A stretch of 64,000 nt of DNA from Colwellia sp. 39_35_sub15_T18. GTDB lineage: Bacteria > Pseudomonadota > Gammaproteobacteria > Enterobacterales > Alteromonadaceae. Numbering within the stretch: position 1 is the first letter of the stretch; each line of letters begins with the position of its first letter. The translations under genes and the position numbers were made by a program. Below, piece by piece: positions 18,952 through 30,172 of the stretch. The DNA is taken from assembly GCA_002162675.1 (NCBI GenBank), contig MAAE01000007.1, forward strand, positions 62,001 through 126,000. Direction: 5' to 3'. A model generated the notes under the pieces. The model was given only the letters and a program-made list of their open reading frames with translations. It ran no database searches and was not told where the DNA came from.

Positions 18952-19848
18952 GTGTTTACTGCCCAACTTGCCAATAATGCTGAAAAAAGCAACACCTCAC
19001 TAACACCGACTAACTTACTAAAAGAAGAAATCGATCAAGTCGCCAATATTTACAATATCATTATTGAGTTTTTTACCAATTATAGCTTTCAACTTGTTGG
19101 TGCTCTTATTGTTTTTATTATTGGTTATATACTCGCGGGTAAAATATCGGCTTGGGTATTAAAGTTATGCCTTAAAAATAAACTCGATATCACCTTAAGC
19201 CAGTTTTTATCTAACACCACCAAAATGGTTATCGTGATAATGATCACCATAGTGTCATTGAGTAAATTAGGCATTAGTGTGACACCTTTTATTGCCGCAA
19301 TTGGCGCTATTTCGCTAGGTGCTGGTTTAGCCTTGCAAGGTTTACTGGCTAATTATGCGGCTGGTTTTAACATTATTCTTATCCGACCTTTTGTTGTTGG
19401 TGATACGATAACGGTACACGGTGTGACCGGTGTTGTTGAAGAAGTGTTGCTTGCCTATACGTTGTTAAAAAATGAAGATGATGTCAGCATTACTGTGCCT
19501 AATAAGCATATCGTCGGCGAAATATTACATAACTCGCGTAATGATTCACTGCTTGAATTAAGCGTCGGCATTTCTTATGAGCATAATCCATTAGAGGTGG
19601 TAAAATTACTCGAAGAAACAATATTATCCCTTGATATTATTGGTGATAATAAAAAACTACAAGTCGGTATAGATGAGTTTTCAGACAGTGCTATTACACT
19701 GGCTATTCGTTTATGGACGCCCACTGTCAACCTTTATACGGCAAAATATCAAGCTTACGCCAGTATTTACCTTGCCTTAGATAACGCCAATATTCACATT
19801 CCATTTCCACAACGTGATGTCCATATTCATCAAGTAACGCCAAAATAA
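18952..19848 (+). CDS. Small-conductance mechanosensitive channel (MscS family), GTG start
   Basis: GAISLGAGLALQGLLANYAAGFNIILIRPFVVGD; VPNKHIVGEIL. Confidence 0.93.
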   Translation: MFTAQLANNAEKSNTSLTPTNLLKEEIDQVANIYNIIIEFFTNYSFQLVGALIVFIIGYILAGKISAWVLKLCLKNKLDITLSQFLSNTTKMVIVIMITIVSLSKLGISVTPFIAAIGAISLGAGLALQGLLANYAAGFNIILIRPFVVGDTITVHGVTGVVEEVLLAYTLLKNEDDVSITVPNKHIVGEILHNSRNDSLLELSVGISYEHNPLEVVKLLEETILSLDIIGDNKKLQVGIDEFSDSAITLAIRLWTPTVNLYTAKYQAYASIYLALDNANIHIPFPQRDVHIHQVTPK

Positions 19849-19871
19849 TAGCCGCCGACCTTCCTGAAAAC

Positions 19872-19900
19872 AAAAAAGCCGATAGAGACTATCGGCTTTT
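19872..19900. terminator. Intrinsic terminator
   Basis: aaaaagccgatagagactatcggctttt. Confidence 0.85.
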
Positions 19901-19948
19901 AATATTAACGCTTATATTGCTAGTACTTACGTTACTAGCGCTTTTCTT

Positions 19949-20458
19949 TTATAAGAAGCTTATACCTTTCTTCAGCATACCTGCTGCATCACCATAGCCA
20001 TTACTTTCTAAATAACTTGAGACAGTGTTAACCATGCTAGGTAAGCTTTCTTTTGGAATGCCAAGTGTTTTAAAAGCTGAATCTAAATAGTTGGCACTTT
20101 CAGCCTTTTTACTGGTTTCATTACTACCCAGCAATGACGTGATGGCTGATACTGAAGATGTTGGTGCTTGCTTAATGTAACTATTAATATCAGGCACTGC
20201 GCTACTTAACATCGAAAAGTTTTCTTTCGATAAATTATCTTGAGCCACTTTAAAAATTGCTCCCAAACCGCCAGCAACCTTTTCTTCTGACAGACCCAGT
20301 TGACTTGCTGCATAACTTATCAAGGCATTACTTTTAACTGCTGCTACTTTTTTACTGTCCGCTAACTTTTCGGTTAACGAGCTTGGCAATTCAATCGCTA
20401 ATGTGGGTAAAGTAAGACCACTCAATGCTACAGACAATAACAATATACTGGCTTTCAT
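19949..20458 (-). CDS. DUF2780-like secreted protein
   Basis: Signal peptide, LISYAASQLGLSEEKVAGGLGAIFKVAQDNLS. Confidence 0.7.
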   Translation of the reverse strand: MKASILLLSVALSGLTLPTLAIELPSSLTEKLADSKKVAAVKSNALISYAASQLGLSEEKVAGGLGAIFKVAQDNLSKENFSMLSSAVPDINSYIKQAPTSSVSAITSLLGSNETSKKAESANYLDSAFKTLGIPKESLPSMVNTVSSYLESNGYGDAAGMLKKGISFL

Positions 20459-20470
20459 GATGAAAATTCC

Positions 20471-21043
20471 TTATTTAGTACTTGCTCTTGAAACATAGTC
20501 ACCAGAGCGCGTGTCAATTCTTACTTTTTCACCTATTTGCACAAACAAAGGTACGCGTATTACCGCCCCCGTTGCCAGTGTCGCCGGCTTGCCGCCCGTT
20601 CCCGCGGTATCACCTTTTAAGCCGGGATCAGTTTCAGTGATTTCAATTTCCACAAAATTAGGTGGCGTAACTGAAATAGGCGAGTTGTTCCATAAAGTGA
20701 TAGTACAAACATCCCCTTCTACTAACCATTTCACTGTCTCGGCAACCGCTTTATCGTCAGCGGCAATTTGCTCAAAAGTGTCATTGTTCATGAAATGCCA
20801 AAATTCACCATCAGCATAAAGATAAGCTAACTCAATATCCATTACATCAGCGCCTTCCACTGACTCACCTGATTTGAAGGTTTTTTCTAACACTTTACCT
20901 GACACTAGTTTACGAATTTTAACGCGGCTAAAGGCTTGACCTTTGCCTGGCTTAACCAATTCGTTTTCAAGAATATTGCAAGGTTCGCCATCAAGCATGA
21001 TTTTAAGTCCCGCTTTAAACTGGTTAGTACTGAAATTAGCCAT
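20471..21043 (-). CDS. efp: Elongation factor P
   Basis: [38 protein letters not shown]. Confidence 0.96.
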   Translation of the reverse strand: MANFSTNQFKAGLKIMLDGEPCNILENELVKPGKGQAFSRVKIRKLVSGKVLEKTFKSGESVEGADVMDIELAYLYADGEFWHFMNNDTFEQIAADDKAVAETVKWLVEGDVCTITLWNNSPISVTPPNFVEIEITETDPGLKGDTAGTGGKPATLATGAVIRVPLFVQIGEKVRIDTRSGDYVSRASTK

Positions 21044-21109
21044 AATTATGCTCTTTTTTTGTTAGCGGATAACCTTTAAAATAGCCACTTACTAAGCCGA
21101 GGTTAACCT

Positions 21110-22138
21110 TTGAAAATAGAATTACCGCAGATAATACCGCAAATCCACGCTGATTTGCAGACCCGTTGGCAAAAAGATTTGCGCGAAGTCATTACTGAGC
21201 CAGAAAAATTGTTAAAGATGCTGGATATTGCAGCTGAAGACTATAAGCAACACTTTAAAGCGCGACAATTGTTTCCTGTGCGTGTGCCTAAACCCTTTAT
21301 AAAGCGCATGAAAAAAGGAGATATAAATGATCCTTTGCTCAAACAAGTTATGCCATTAAACGAAGAGTTTGTCGTCACTGAAGGTTTTAGCCAAGATCCA
21401 TTGCAAGAGCACACTGCTGCTGTTGAAGGCTTATTACACAAGTATAAAAGCCGTGTGTTAATGATAGTAAAGCCGGGTTGTGCAATAAATTGTCGCTACT
21501 GCTTTCGCCGCCACTTTCCTTATCAAGAAAATAGCCCTAATAAGCAGCGCTGGCAGCAAGCATTGAATTATATTGCCAAGCATAAAACTATTTCAGAAGT
21601 TATTTTTAGTGGTGGTGACCCTTTAATGGCAAGTGATGAACATCTCGCTTGGCTTATTAAGCAAATTGAACAAATCCCCCATATTAAACGCTTACGAATT
21701 CATACTCGTTTACCTGTGGTGATCCCTAATAGAATAACCCCTGACTTGGTGGCGTTATTAGCAAGTACGGCTCTTAAAGTCACCATGGTGTTGCATATTA
21801 ATCACGGTAATGAAATCTCGCGTGATTTTGTTGATGCACTTGAGCCATTACATCAAGCTAGAATTCCAATATTTAATCAAAGCGTGTTACTTAAAGGCAT
21901 AAATGACGATGCGAATACTTTGATAGAGCTAAGCGAGGTTATGTATGATGCCGGCATTATTCCCTATTACTTGCATTTATTTGATCAAGTGCAAGGAGCT
22001 GCCCATTTTGATGTTAGTGAAGAAAAAGCGGTTAGTATCGCCAAAGAAATGCTGGCAACATTACCTGGTTTTTTAATGCCAAAATTGGTCAGAGAAATTG
22101 CGGGCGAAGCTAACAAAACGCCGATAAACCTGACATAA
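21110..22138 (+). CDS. epmB: EF-P beta-lysylation protein EpmB (radical SAM)
   Basis: Radical SAM CAINCRYCFRRHFPYQ; divergent from efp. Confidence 0.94.
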   Translation: MKIELPQIIPQIHADLQTRWQKDLREVITEPEKLLKMLDIAAEDYKQHFKARQLFPVRVPKPFIKRMKKGDINDPLLKQVMPLNEEFVVTEGFSQDPLQEHTAAVEGLLHKYKSRVLMIVKPGCAINCRYCFRRHFPYQENSPNKQRWQQALNYIAKHKTISEVIFSGGDPLMASDEHLAWLIKQIEQIPHIKRLRIHTRLPVVIPNRITPDLVALLASTALKVTMVLHINHGNEISRDFVDALEPLHQARIPIFNQSVLLKGINDDANTLIELSEVMYDAGIIPYYLHLFDQVQGAAHFDVSEEKAVSIAKEMLATLPGFLMPKLVREIAGEANKTPINLT

Positions 22139-22198
22139 TCAGCACAATTATGCCAGTTACATTAATTAAGTAACCTATTTTTAAACGAAGACAACACC

Positions 22199-22507
22199 AT
22201 GACCAAAGCGATAGAACAACAGTTAATCGAAAACATTTCCCTTATTTTGAAAAAATCACTGACCGCTGATGCCACCTTAGCTGACTTACGTGAACATAAG
22301 AAAGCGAGTTTTGAAACTATTTTTAAAAAAGACGCTGGCTTTAACTGCTCGGCAAACACCTTTCAACCTTACGTTGAAGAGCTTGCCGATGATTTACTGC
22401 ATTGGCAAGCCAACAAAGAGCAGCAACAGTTATTAATTCCTTTAGTGAAAAAAATAGAGCAACTATTTACTGTGCTAGCAGGGTTTGAACAAACTCATAG
22501 TCACTAA
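22199..22507 (+). CDS. Hypothetical protein
   Basis: 102-aa ORF with plausible spacing, no recognised family. Confidence 0.5.
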   Translation: MTKAIEQQLIENISLILKKSLTADATLADLREHKKASFETIFKKDAGFNCSANTFQPYVEELADDLLHWQANKEQQQLLIPLVKKIEQLFTVLAGFEQTHSH

Positions 22508-22518
22508 TTTATTTAGCT

Positions 22519-24150
22519 TTAAACCGAAACCCTATCGCTAACAATTTGCAACTGACAATGATGTTGCTCAAGTAATGACAAAATAGTTAAGTTTAATTGG
22601 TTAATTTCATCTAAGTAATCATCAAAACTGGTTGTTGCTACATAGAGTAAAATATTAAGTTCTATGCCCTGGTGGGTACATGCTTTTATATGTGCTCGCT
22701 GGGGTTTCGCTGATAAGGTATCTAAGCTTGAAAAATGCGCCCGTAAGTCACCTAACAACGCTTCTATATTAGCCATAGTACAGGTGGGCGTTAAATACAT
22801 TTTAGGACGAAAAGCGATCCTTTCACGTTCTGAAAAGTTTTCAATTTCCATCTCAATAAATTTGGCATTGGCAATATAAATCACCGTTCTGTCTAATGTT
22901 CTTATTCGTGTCGCGCGTAAGCCAATTTCTTCTACTACGCCTAAGTGTTTACCAAATCGGCAAAAATCACCTATTTTTACTGGTGCCGAGGTGTATAAGG
23001 TGATCGCTCCGATAATATTTTCAACGGTTTTTTGTGCGGCAAGGGCAATAGCCAAACCACCAATACCTAAACCGGCAAGCAGTGTAGTGGCACTAAAGCC
23101 TAAATTTTCAAACCAAATCAACGCCGTTGCCACGGCAATGATTGATTTGACTACGGTACCTGCCGGTCTAAGCAAATAAACAGCTAACGGCTTGTCTTGT
23201 TTCACAAAACGCTCGGCCATTTTAATTTTCAATAAATCAACAAAACGAAACAGTACCCAAACCCAAGCAATAGTCAGTAAAGTCGCCCCTTCTGCTACGG
23301 CTCTAGACTCGTGTGTAGCATTGGCCTCAGGAATAAAAAACCTTAATAAAACCACAGTCAGCAATAAAGAGAATGGTTTCTCAATAAATTGTCGGGTGTC
23401 TGCTGATACATTGGGCTTGAAGCGTTTCAACAGATAACTAAAACTTAATGTTAAAATTTTAGCGGCAATAAAAAAAACAACAATCATGTATAAAAAATAA
23501 AGCCATTGCCATAACTTCACCCCTAAAAAACTCATTGCCGGTAAGTTTTTTGATAACCATTCTCCCAATGGCGTATAAGCATATTCAAGACTTAGGCTTG
23601 GAATTTTTGCAACAGTAGAATTAGATATTTTCCAAATTTTAACTCTATCGTCTTGACGCGGCACATGTTGAAGGAATAGCTTTACCGAGCCATGTTTGGT
23701 ATTTATATTACCGAAGAATTCTCGATAGTTAGGCACATTCTTTTCATTTAAATCACCTTCTGCCTCATCGCTAATACCATTGATATCAACCCATATCGTT
23801 CTACTTAACACCACATAAAGCTGACGCGCTAATTCTTCTTTGCCAACATTAAGTACCTCGGTAGGCAAGTTTCTATAGTCGAGATACTTTGTCGCTTTTG
23901 CATAATCTTGTTTTTTTACTGCCGCTAGAAACCCTTGGAAACTACTTCTTGGTTGACCCCGTCTGTATTCATCCTCAGGGATATTTTCATCAATAGATAA
24001 TTCATCTTCAGTTGTTTGTTCTTCTGGCTGAGCATCATCCTTCAAAATATCTTTCAAGGAAACTTTAGGTGTGAGTTGCTCTTGTGCGTATAAAGTATGA
24101 GAAACAGATAGGGTGAATAAGCAAAAAAACATCAAGAGCAGGGTTTTCAT
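22519..24150 (-). CDS. MscS family mechanosensitive channel with periplasmic N-terminus
   Basis: Signal peptide, TM region, TLLAGLGIGGLAIALAAQKTVENIIGAITLYTSAPVKIGDFC. Confidence 0.9.
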   Translation of the reverse strand: MKTLLLMFFCLFTLSVSHTLYAQEQLTPKVSLKDILKDDAQPEEQTTEDELSIDENIPEDEYRRGQPRSSFQGFLAAVKKQDYAKATKYLDYRNLPTEVLNVGKEELARQLYVVLSRTIWVDINGISDEAEGDLNEKNVPNYREFFGNINTKHGSVKLFLQHVPRQDDRVKIWKISNSTVAKIPSLSLEYAYTPLGEWLSKNLPAMSFLGVKLWQWLYFLYMIVVFFIAAKILTLSFSYLLKRFKPNVSADTRQFIEKPFSLLLTVVLLRFFIPEANATHESRAVAEGATLLTIAWVWVLFRFVDLLKIKMAERFVKQDKPLAVYLLRPAGTVVKSIIAVATALIWFENLGFSATTLLAGLGIGGLAIALAAQKTVENIIGAITLYTSAPVKIGDFCRFGKHLGVVEEIGLRATRIRTLDRTVIYIANAKFIEMEIENFSERERIAFRPKMYLTPTCTMANIEALLGDLRAHFSSLDTLSAKPQRAHIKACTHQGIELNILLYVATTSFDDYLDEINQLNLTILSLLEQHHCQLQIVSDRVSV

Positions 24151-24224
24151 TAACAACTTCCGAAGGTTAAATATACACATTAGCTTACACAGCTAAGTCA
24201 TTAACCTCAATTTATATAGACAAT

Positions 24225-24250
24225 AAAAAAGCTGCCGAAGCAGCTTTTTT
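24225..24250. terminator. Intrinsic terminator
   Basis: aaaaaagctgccgaagcagctttttt. Confidence 0.88.
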
Positions 24251-24269
24251 CAACATTAATTAACTGGGG

Positions 24270-24782
24270 TTATTTGTTATCAGCCAATAGATCGTTAAAG
24301 GTTTCTAAAAACCAACCGTTAAGCATTTTCTTTTCATAACCCAAAGATTCATTACGATATTTAAGATTGCTACCCATCATAAAGCTCATATCTTTAAGTA
24401 CAACCGTATCTTCTTTGTCCACGCTACCATCGGCATTGACCAATTGATAAGAAAAGTTCATACGCGGAAAATAAATATCTTTAACAACGCGCAGACGGTG
24501 AATACCCGCGGCATTAGTATCTCCAGCTAAATCAACATCGGTTACATCAATTTTCAATACCTGACCTTCAGGTAAACGTGCTGCTAATTCGGCAAAATAT
24601 TTTTCAAATTCTCTAAAGGTTCTTTCACGAAAGTGTTTACGACTTTCATCGCCAGCATCAATATCGCGATACTTTTTATAGTCTGTCCAAGTTACTTCAC
24701 TGGTGGCCGCAAAAGCTTGGCTTTGCATGCTGATTAACGTCAGTGTAGCGATTAACATTGTAGTTAGTGTTTTCATTATCAT
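24270..24782 (-). CDS. DUF3016 domain-containing protein
   Basis: VTWTDYKKYRDIDAGDESRKHFRERTFREFEKYFAELAARLPEGQVLKIDVTDVDLAGD. Confidence 0.8.
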   Translation of the reverse strand: MIMKTLTTMLIATLTLISMQSQAFAATSEVTWTDYKKYRDIDAGDESRKHFRERTFREFEKYFAELAARLPEGQVLKIDVTDVDLAGDTNAAGIHRLRVVKDIYFPRMNFSYQLVNADGSVDKEDTVVLKDMSFMMGSNLKYRNESLGYEKKMLNGWFLETFNDLLADNK

Positions 24783-24845
24783 ATCCTCTTTCCGTTGACT
24801 CAGTATATAAGACCATGCTTTTAAGTATTATGTTGTAAAAAAATG

Positions 24846-25412
24846 TCAATTTGTTTGATAGAATTGTTTCATTACCGTGGCAACAATAGTCTCAGTGCGT
24901 TGTACCCTTTGTTCAGTAGAGAGCTTTTCATTGGCAAACCCTTGCGCAATACCACGCCAGACACGCTCACCTGTTTGAGCATTTTCAATATAAATTAAAA
25001 AACTACCCTTCTTTAAATTATCCTGCTCAGGCAACCCTGGCGATATACCAAACTTTTTATTAATTTTATCATCAGAAAAATCTTCTGTTAGCGCGATACC
25101 AAAGCCAACATAAAAATTAGCTTGCGTTAACACCTTAGTATTTACAAAGCCATTCTGCTGTAGATCAGCCTCAATCGCATTAGTATATAACTGATAAATA
25201 GTTTGAGTTTGCTTAGCTTTAAGAGAGGTTTCTTTAACGTATTTAGGCGACAATGAAAATAAACTGCCCTTAGGGTAACTAAGCGGTAAATCTCTGACAC
25301 TTGAAATTGCCAATTGCTTGGCTCTGCTGGGATTTTCTACCGATACTTGTACGCAGGCAGCCAAGGTTAAAGTCGTGAAGACTAAAGCAATTAAACTGGT
25401 TGTTTTTTCCAT
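24846..25412 (-). CDS. DUF4136-like lipoprotein
   Basis: Lipobox LAAC; KGSFLIYIENAQTGERVWRGIAQG. Confidence 0.75.
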   Translation of the reverse strand: MEKTTSLIALVFTTLTLAACVQVSVENPSRAKQLAISSVRDLPLSYPKGSLFSLSPKYVKETSLKAKQTQTIYQLYTNAIEADLQQNGFVNTKVLTQANFYVGFGIALTEDFSDDKINKKFGISPGLPEQDNLKKGSFLIYIENAQTGERVWRGIAQGFANEKLSTEQRVQRTETIVATVMKQFYQTN

Positions 25413-25552
25413 TTTCCCATCCTAGAAATAGTAAGCTCTTACGCTATAGCTTCTTATTCTGTCACATAAATCCCTATTCGCTAAGCATATTTGTGCAACA
25501 GAGTGTAATGTTAGCAAAATGAAAAAACATAACGATTAAGCTTATAGCCAAG

Positions 25553-25936
25553 CTATTTAGTTGCTCCAAACTGGGCAAATATCTTGTCTACAAATAACTT
25601 AGAATAATCTTTTTCTAAACAGCAAAGGTGAGCATACTCTTTGGTTATATTTATATGACTATCGGTAAGTCCGCCACTCAGCAAGAAAATAGGTAAGTTT
25701 CCCTCTATTTTGCGTATAAGTTGCACAACCTCTATCCCTTCGCCATCAGGTAAATTCCAGTCTGTCAGCACCAAATCATACTTATTGGCATGAAAAACCT
25801 CTTTTGTCTCTGCAATCGTTTCAGCAATTTCTAGCACGATATTTTCCGAGCCATAGTACCTTTCAATGCACATTGTTAATAATTCGACATCGCCGGGGTT
25901 ATCTTCAACATAGAGAACCTTTAATTCGTTCTTCAT
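25553..25936 (-). CDS. Response regulator receiver protein
   Basis: MKNELKVLYVEDNPGDVELL...DLVLTDWNLPDGEG; start overlaps upstream kinase stop (ATGA). Confidence 0.88.
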   Translation of the reverse strand: MKNELKVLYVEDNPGDVELLTMCIERYYGSENIVLEIAETIAETKEVFHANKYDLVLTDWNLPDGEGIEVVQLIRKIEGNLPIFLLSGGLTDSHINITKEYAHLCCLEKDYSKLFVDKIFAQFGATK

Positions 25937-26694
25937 AACGGCAAATCCTTTGCAACGGCTCTTGAAATAGTCTTTGAAATAGTAAAGTAGAATGAAGAAC
26001 CAATTCCCTCTTCGCTTTCCAGCCAAATAGCACCATGATGGTTTTGTAATATTTTTCTGGCTATAGCAAGCCCCATTCCCATGCCGGCATATTTTTTCGC
26101 AGGAACTGCTCGCCTCAATATTTTGAATATTTTTTCAGTGAACTTATCGGCAACACCAATGCCATTATCTTTAATGCTAAATTGCCAAACATCATCCATT
26201 TCCACGGCATTAATGGTAATGTCGGCACGACTGTTTGGTAATTGATAATGTAAAGCGTTATGTATTAGGTGGGAAAAAAGCTGCTTAATCTGAGCTTCTC
26301 TACCAATAATATTAGGCAGGCTTTCACAGTTGATAACAGCATTTTTCTCCGCAATAACCGCTGAAAAGCACTGCTGAGTTTCAATGACTATTTTATTAAC
26401 ATCTAACAAGGTATAAGGCTCTGTCGCTGCATTTAATCGAGAATAACTTAGCAAGGCTTCAAGTAATTGCTTAGCCTGAGCAGAACCTCCTAAAACAAGC
26501 TCAATATGACGCTTAGTTTTATCATCGAAACTGTCGGTATTATTAGCAACGACCAGCTCCATAAAGCCTTCTATTTGGCGTAAAGGCGCACTGAGATCAT
26601 GCGAAACAATATAAGAAAATTCATCGTATTCAGCTTGCAGCGTAGCTAACTCTCGCTGAGCATTAGCCAACTGCTTTGCTAATGTTGTACTCAT
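25933..26694 (-). CDS. Sensor histidine kinase
   Basis: HisKA FSYIVSHDLSAPLRQIEGFM; HATPase DNGIGV, GMGMGLAIARKI. Confidence 0.93.
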   Translation of the reverse strand: MSTTLAKQLANAQRELATLQAEYDEFSYIVSHDLSAPLRQIEGFMELVVANNTDSFDDKTKRHIELVLGGSAQAKQLLEALLSYSRLNAATEPYTLLDVNKIVIETQQCFSAVIAEKNAVINCESLPNIIGREAQIKQLFSHLIHNALHYQLPNSRADITINAVEMDDVWQFSIKDNGIGVADKFTEKIFKILRRAVPAKKYAGMGMGLAIARKILQNHHGAIWLESEEGIGSSFYFTISKTISRAVAKDLPL

Positions 26695-26711
26695 AACAGA
26701 CCTTACTTTAT

Positions 26712-27158
26712 TTAATTATTTACTGAGGGTAAGCAAACAATGTCGACCCAAAAATTTTCAACACTTCTGACTACGCCCATAAATTTCATGGCGTTAACGG
26801 GTTTAACGATATAACAATTGGCATGTAAGTCGTAACTTTCAACAATATCTTTATCGGCTTGTGAACTGGTTAACACAATGACAGGAATTCTTTTCAGCAT
26901 TGGCTCCGCTTTAATAATTTCTAATACTTCTCGGCCATCGGTACTGGGTAGATTTAGATCTAATAAAATAATATCGGGCGTCACCGCATTTTCATAGCCA
27001 TTACGTTTAAACAAGTAATCGAGTGCTATGTCACCATCTTCGGCAATGTGGAGTTTATTGCGAAATTTAGCTTCTTCAAATGCTTCTCGAGTCAGCTCTA
27101 TGTCACCTTCGTTATCTTCAACAAGCAGGATTTCTGCTAATCTAACATTTTCTGTCAT
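26712..27158 (-). CDS. Rcp1-like response regulator
   Basis: ILLVEDNEGDIELTREAFEE...DIILLDLNLPSTDGREVL...VLTSSQ. Confidence 0.93.
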   Translation of the reverse strand: MTENVRLAEILLVEDNEGDIELTREAFEEAKFRNKLHIAEDGDIALDYLFKRNGYENAVTPDIILLDLNLPSTDGREVLEIIKAEPMLKRIPVIVLTSSQADKDIVESYDLHANCYIVKPVNAMKFMGVVRSVENFWVDIVCLPSVNN

Positions 27159-30100
27159 TAGTTTTCCTTAATGGGAGTTGGTTTTAATAGTTTAATGTAA
27201 AAAGTAGACCCGAAACCCTTCTTCGAGTTAACCCAAATAGTTCCTCCGTGACGCTCTACCACCTTTTTGCAAATAGAAAGACCTACGCCAGTACCCGCAA
27301 ATTGGCTTCTTCTATGTAGGCGCTGAAACACTTCAAATATTTTTTTAAAATGCCGCTCTTCCATACCGATACCATTATCTTTGACAATAAAAGTCCAGTG
27401 CTCACCGGCATCTTCAGCACTAATATGTACATGAGGTATTTGCTCTGGCTTTTGATATTTCATACCATTGTTAATCAAATTTTGAAATAGTTGCAGCAGT
27501 TGGGTTTTATTGCCTTGTAGTTCAGGTAGTGGCTCAAAGGTGATTTTTCCTTTATTCACTTCTTGGTTAGCAAGCATGTTAGTGCGGATTACATTAATTA
27601 AGCTTTCAATATTCACTCTTTCCAAAATTTGCGTGTCACTACTGATGCTTGAGTAGGCAAGAATGTCGGTAATAAGCGTTTGCGCTCTTGAGGCGCCATC
27701 GGTAACAAAGTTAAAATATTTTTGGCCTTTGGCATCATTTTTAAGATCATCGGCAATATGTTCTTGTAGTTTTTCAGAAAAGCTACGGATCATTCTGAGT
27801 GGCTCTTGCAGGTCGTGTGAGCAAACATAAGCAAAACGCTCTAACTCTTCATTGGAGTCGGTTAACTCATCAATAAATTTCTCACGCTCTTTTTCCAAGG
27901 CAATGCGTTTACTAATGTCTCTCACAATACCACTAAACTTTTTACTGTTAGCAAACAGCATTTCACTGATAGAAAGTTCAATAGGAAAAACGCGACCATC
28001 CTTATGTTTCCCTTCAACATAACGACCAATACCGATGATTTTTTTGACACTAGTATCATGGTAGTTTTTTAAATAACCATCATGCTCACCATGATATGGC
28101 TCAGGCATCAGCATTTTAATATTGCTACCAATAACTTCGGTGTCAGCATAACCAAACATTTTTTGTGCTGAGGCATTAAATTTTTCAATACGGCCTTGCT
28201 CATCAATGGTGATGAGTCCATCAACGGCATTTTCCACCACGGCGCGATATTCTTCTTCACTCGCGGTTAGTTCAGAAGTTCTAATATTAACTAGCTGTTC
28301 AACAATTTCTCGACGACGAATAAGGTGGACCATGCCCAAGGATATTATTCCAGAAAGTATCATACCGCCAATAAGTATTAGCCAAGCTGACCATACTATT
28401 GATTCATCATTAATCTCACTGTAAGTGCTAATACGCCAATTTCTGCCGGCAACCGTGAGTATCTCGGCACGAGAAAAAGCATTGTTAACGGGTGAGTTTC
28501 CATAAATAACTTCAGGGCTATCAGCATCCGAAACATCTTCAATATATAATGATAATTGACCTGCTCCGCTCATTGAGGTACTGGCAATAAGATCACCAAC
28601 ACGTAACACCATAAGCACAAACCCGCGCAAATGTTGAGCTTGCTCAGTCATATCACTGGTGACGTCATCTGAAAAAATGGGATTAAACACAAGAATACCA
28701 CTCTGACTGCCTTGTTCTTGTACCAAATTGATTTTAGCGGTCGCCACTTTACGATTATGCTTTTCTGCGTCCATCAATGCCGCTAAACGTCTACTATTTG
28801 ACGCAAGATCAAAACCAACCGATTTTTCATTTCCTGTCATGGGTTCGACATAATAAACTGGAAAGTAGTTGTCACGCATTTTAGCGACAATCAAGCTGCC
28901 ATTAGCGCTTTTTTCTTTAATGGCAAAATGGCTTATGCCATCTAGTTTTGCTTGTTGTTGGTAATATTCTCGCTGTGAGTGGCTAATGTTAGGTATCCAC
29001 TCAAGCGCCTGTATGTTGTCATGATTGGCGAGTAGTGGTGCAGTAAACGTTTTAAACTCCTGACGACTAACACTTGCTGAAGCACTATAAAACGCTTTTA
29101 CTGCGTCTAGTGATTGCAGGTTTTTATCTATACTTGCTCGAATAGCATTTATTTTTTGTTGGCTTTCAACCGTTAATGCTTTTTCAATGGTGGTTTTTTC
29201 AAGATTCAAGGTCATCATATAAGCGCTGATACTGGCACTTACTCCTATCACCCCCACTAATATTGGTAAGGCATAGGTTTTCCAAAATGAAAACCGAATA
29301 CTATTGGTATGTTGAGCTTGCAATAAGCCCTGATAACCCAGTACAACAAACACTAAAAATGATAATACAAAGCTAAAAAACAGTACCGATAATATAGTAT
29401 TTTGCAGAGAACGCTTGCTGTCGATAATCAATGCATCGTCAGTAATGAAAATAAAAGTAAGGTTGGGGCCAGGTAATTGCATTGAGTTTTCACGAAATGT
29501 TTTAATGTGCTTGGTGCCCGTGTCTATCACTAAATTATCTTGCACTAATTTAAAAGCAACATTGTTATTAAATGATTTAATCACAAAAACATCTGCCAGT
29601 GACACGGTCATTTCACTACTTAACAGGCCTTCAACATAGCTATTATATAAAACAGGAACGGACATTTTGAATGTTAACCGCTGACCCTCTTGACTCAATA
29701 ATTGAAAATGATAAGGCTTAACACCGCTTAATAGTGGCTCTATCCACTGATTGTCAGTAACATAATCAGCTTGCAAATTCTTACCTGTTTGCATCAAAAC
29801 ATTACCTGCAATGTCTTGTAGTACCAACCGACCTTTTTCACCACCAATAATCACATTATCCAGTAATTCTTGAATAGTTCGATTACTGGCATCAGACAAC
29901 ATTACCGCACTAGTGAGACTGGGATATGTGGCTAAATCTTCAATAATAGTGCGTTGACTTTCAACAAAATTATTAAACAATGCCGCCTCTAATGCTAGCT
30001 CAACCTGTAAGTCCTCATGATGTTGCGACTCAAACATTTGGTTCACTTTGGGGATGATCACAAAAGCACTCATCAGCATAATCAATAAGAATAAACTAAC

Positions 30101-30169
30101 CGTAAACAGGCTAAGAGTACGCAACATTGAAGTACGCTCAGCAGAGACTGGTGTTGTGGCTATTATCAT
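27158..30169 (-). CDS. CHASE/PAS-domain sensor histidine kinase
   Basis: CHASE region (GFDLASNSRRLAALMDAEKHNRKVATAKINLV), FixL-like PAS (ENAVDGLITIDEQGRIEKFNASAQKMFGY), HisKA/HATPase. Confidence 0.93.
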   Translation of the reverse strand: MIIATTPVSAERTSMLRTLSLFTVSLFLLIMLMSAFVIIPKVNQMFESQHHEDLQVELALEAALFNNFVESQRTIIEDLATYPSLTSAVMLSDASNRTIQELLDNVIIGGEKGRLVLQDIAGNVLMQTGKNLQADYVTDNQWIEPLLSGVKPYHFQLLSQEGQRLTFKMSVPVLYNSYVEGLLSSEMTVSLADVFVIKSFNNNVAFKLVQDNLVIDTGTKHIKTFRENSMQLPGPNLTFIFITDDALIIDSKRSLQNTILSVLFFSFVLSFLVFVVLGYQGLLQAQHTNSIRFSFWKTYALPILVGVIGVSASISAYMMTLNLEKTTIEKALTVESQQKINAIRASIDKNLQSLDAVKAFYSASASVSRQEFKTFTAPLLANHDNIQALEWIPNISHSQREYYQQQAKLDGISHFAIKEKSANGSLIVAKMRDNYFPVYYVEPMTGNEKSVGFDLASNSRRLAALMDAEKHNRKVATAKINLVQEQGSQSGILVFNPIFSDDVTSDMTEQAQHLRGFVLMVLRVGDLIASTSMSGAGQLSLYIEDVSDADSPEVIYGNSPVNNAFSRAEILTVAGRNWRISTYSEINDESIVWSAWLILIGGMILSGIISLGMVHLIRRREIVEQLVNIRTSELTASEEEYRAVVENAVDGLITIDEQGRIEKFNASAQKMFGYADTEVIGSNIKMLMPEPYHGEHDGYLKNYHDTSVKKIIGIGRYVEGKHKDGRVFPIELSISEMLFANSKKFSGIVRDISKRIALEKEREKFIDELTDSNEELERFAYVCSHDLQEPLRMIRSFSEKLQEHIADDLKNDAKGQKYFNFVTDGASRAQTLITDILAYSSISSDTQILERVNIESLINVIRTNMLANQEVNKGKITFEPLPELQGNKTQLLQLFQNLINNGMKYQKPEQIPHVHISAEDAGEHWTFIVKDNGIGMEERHFKKIFEVFQRLHRRSQFAGTGVGLSICKKVVERHGGTIWVNSKKGFGSTFYIKLLKPTPIKEN

Positions 30170-30172
30170 GAA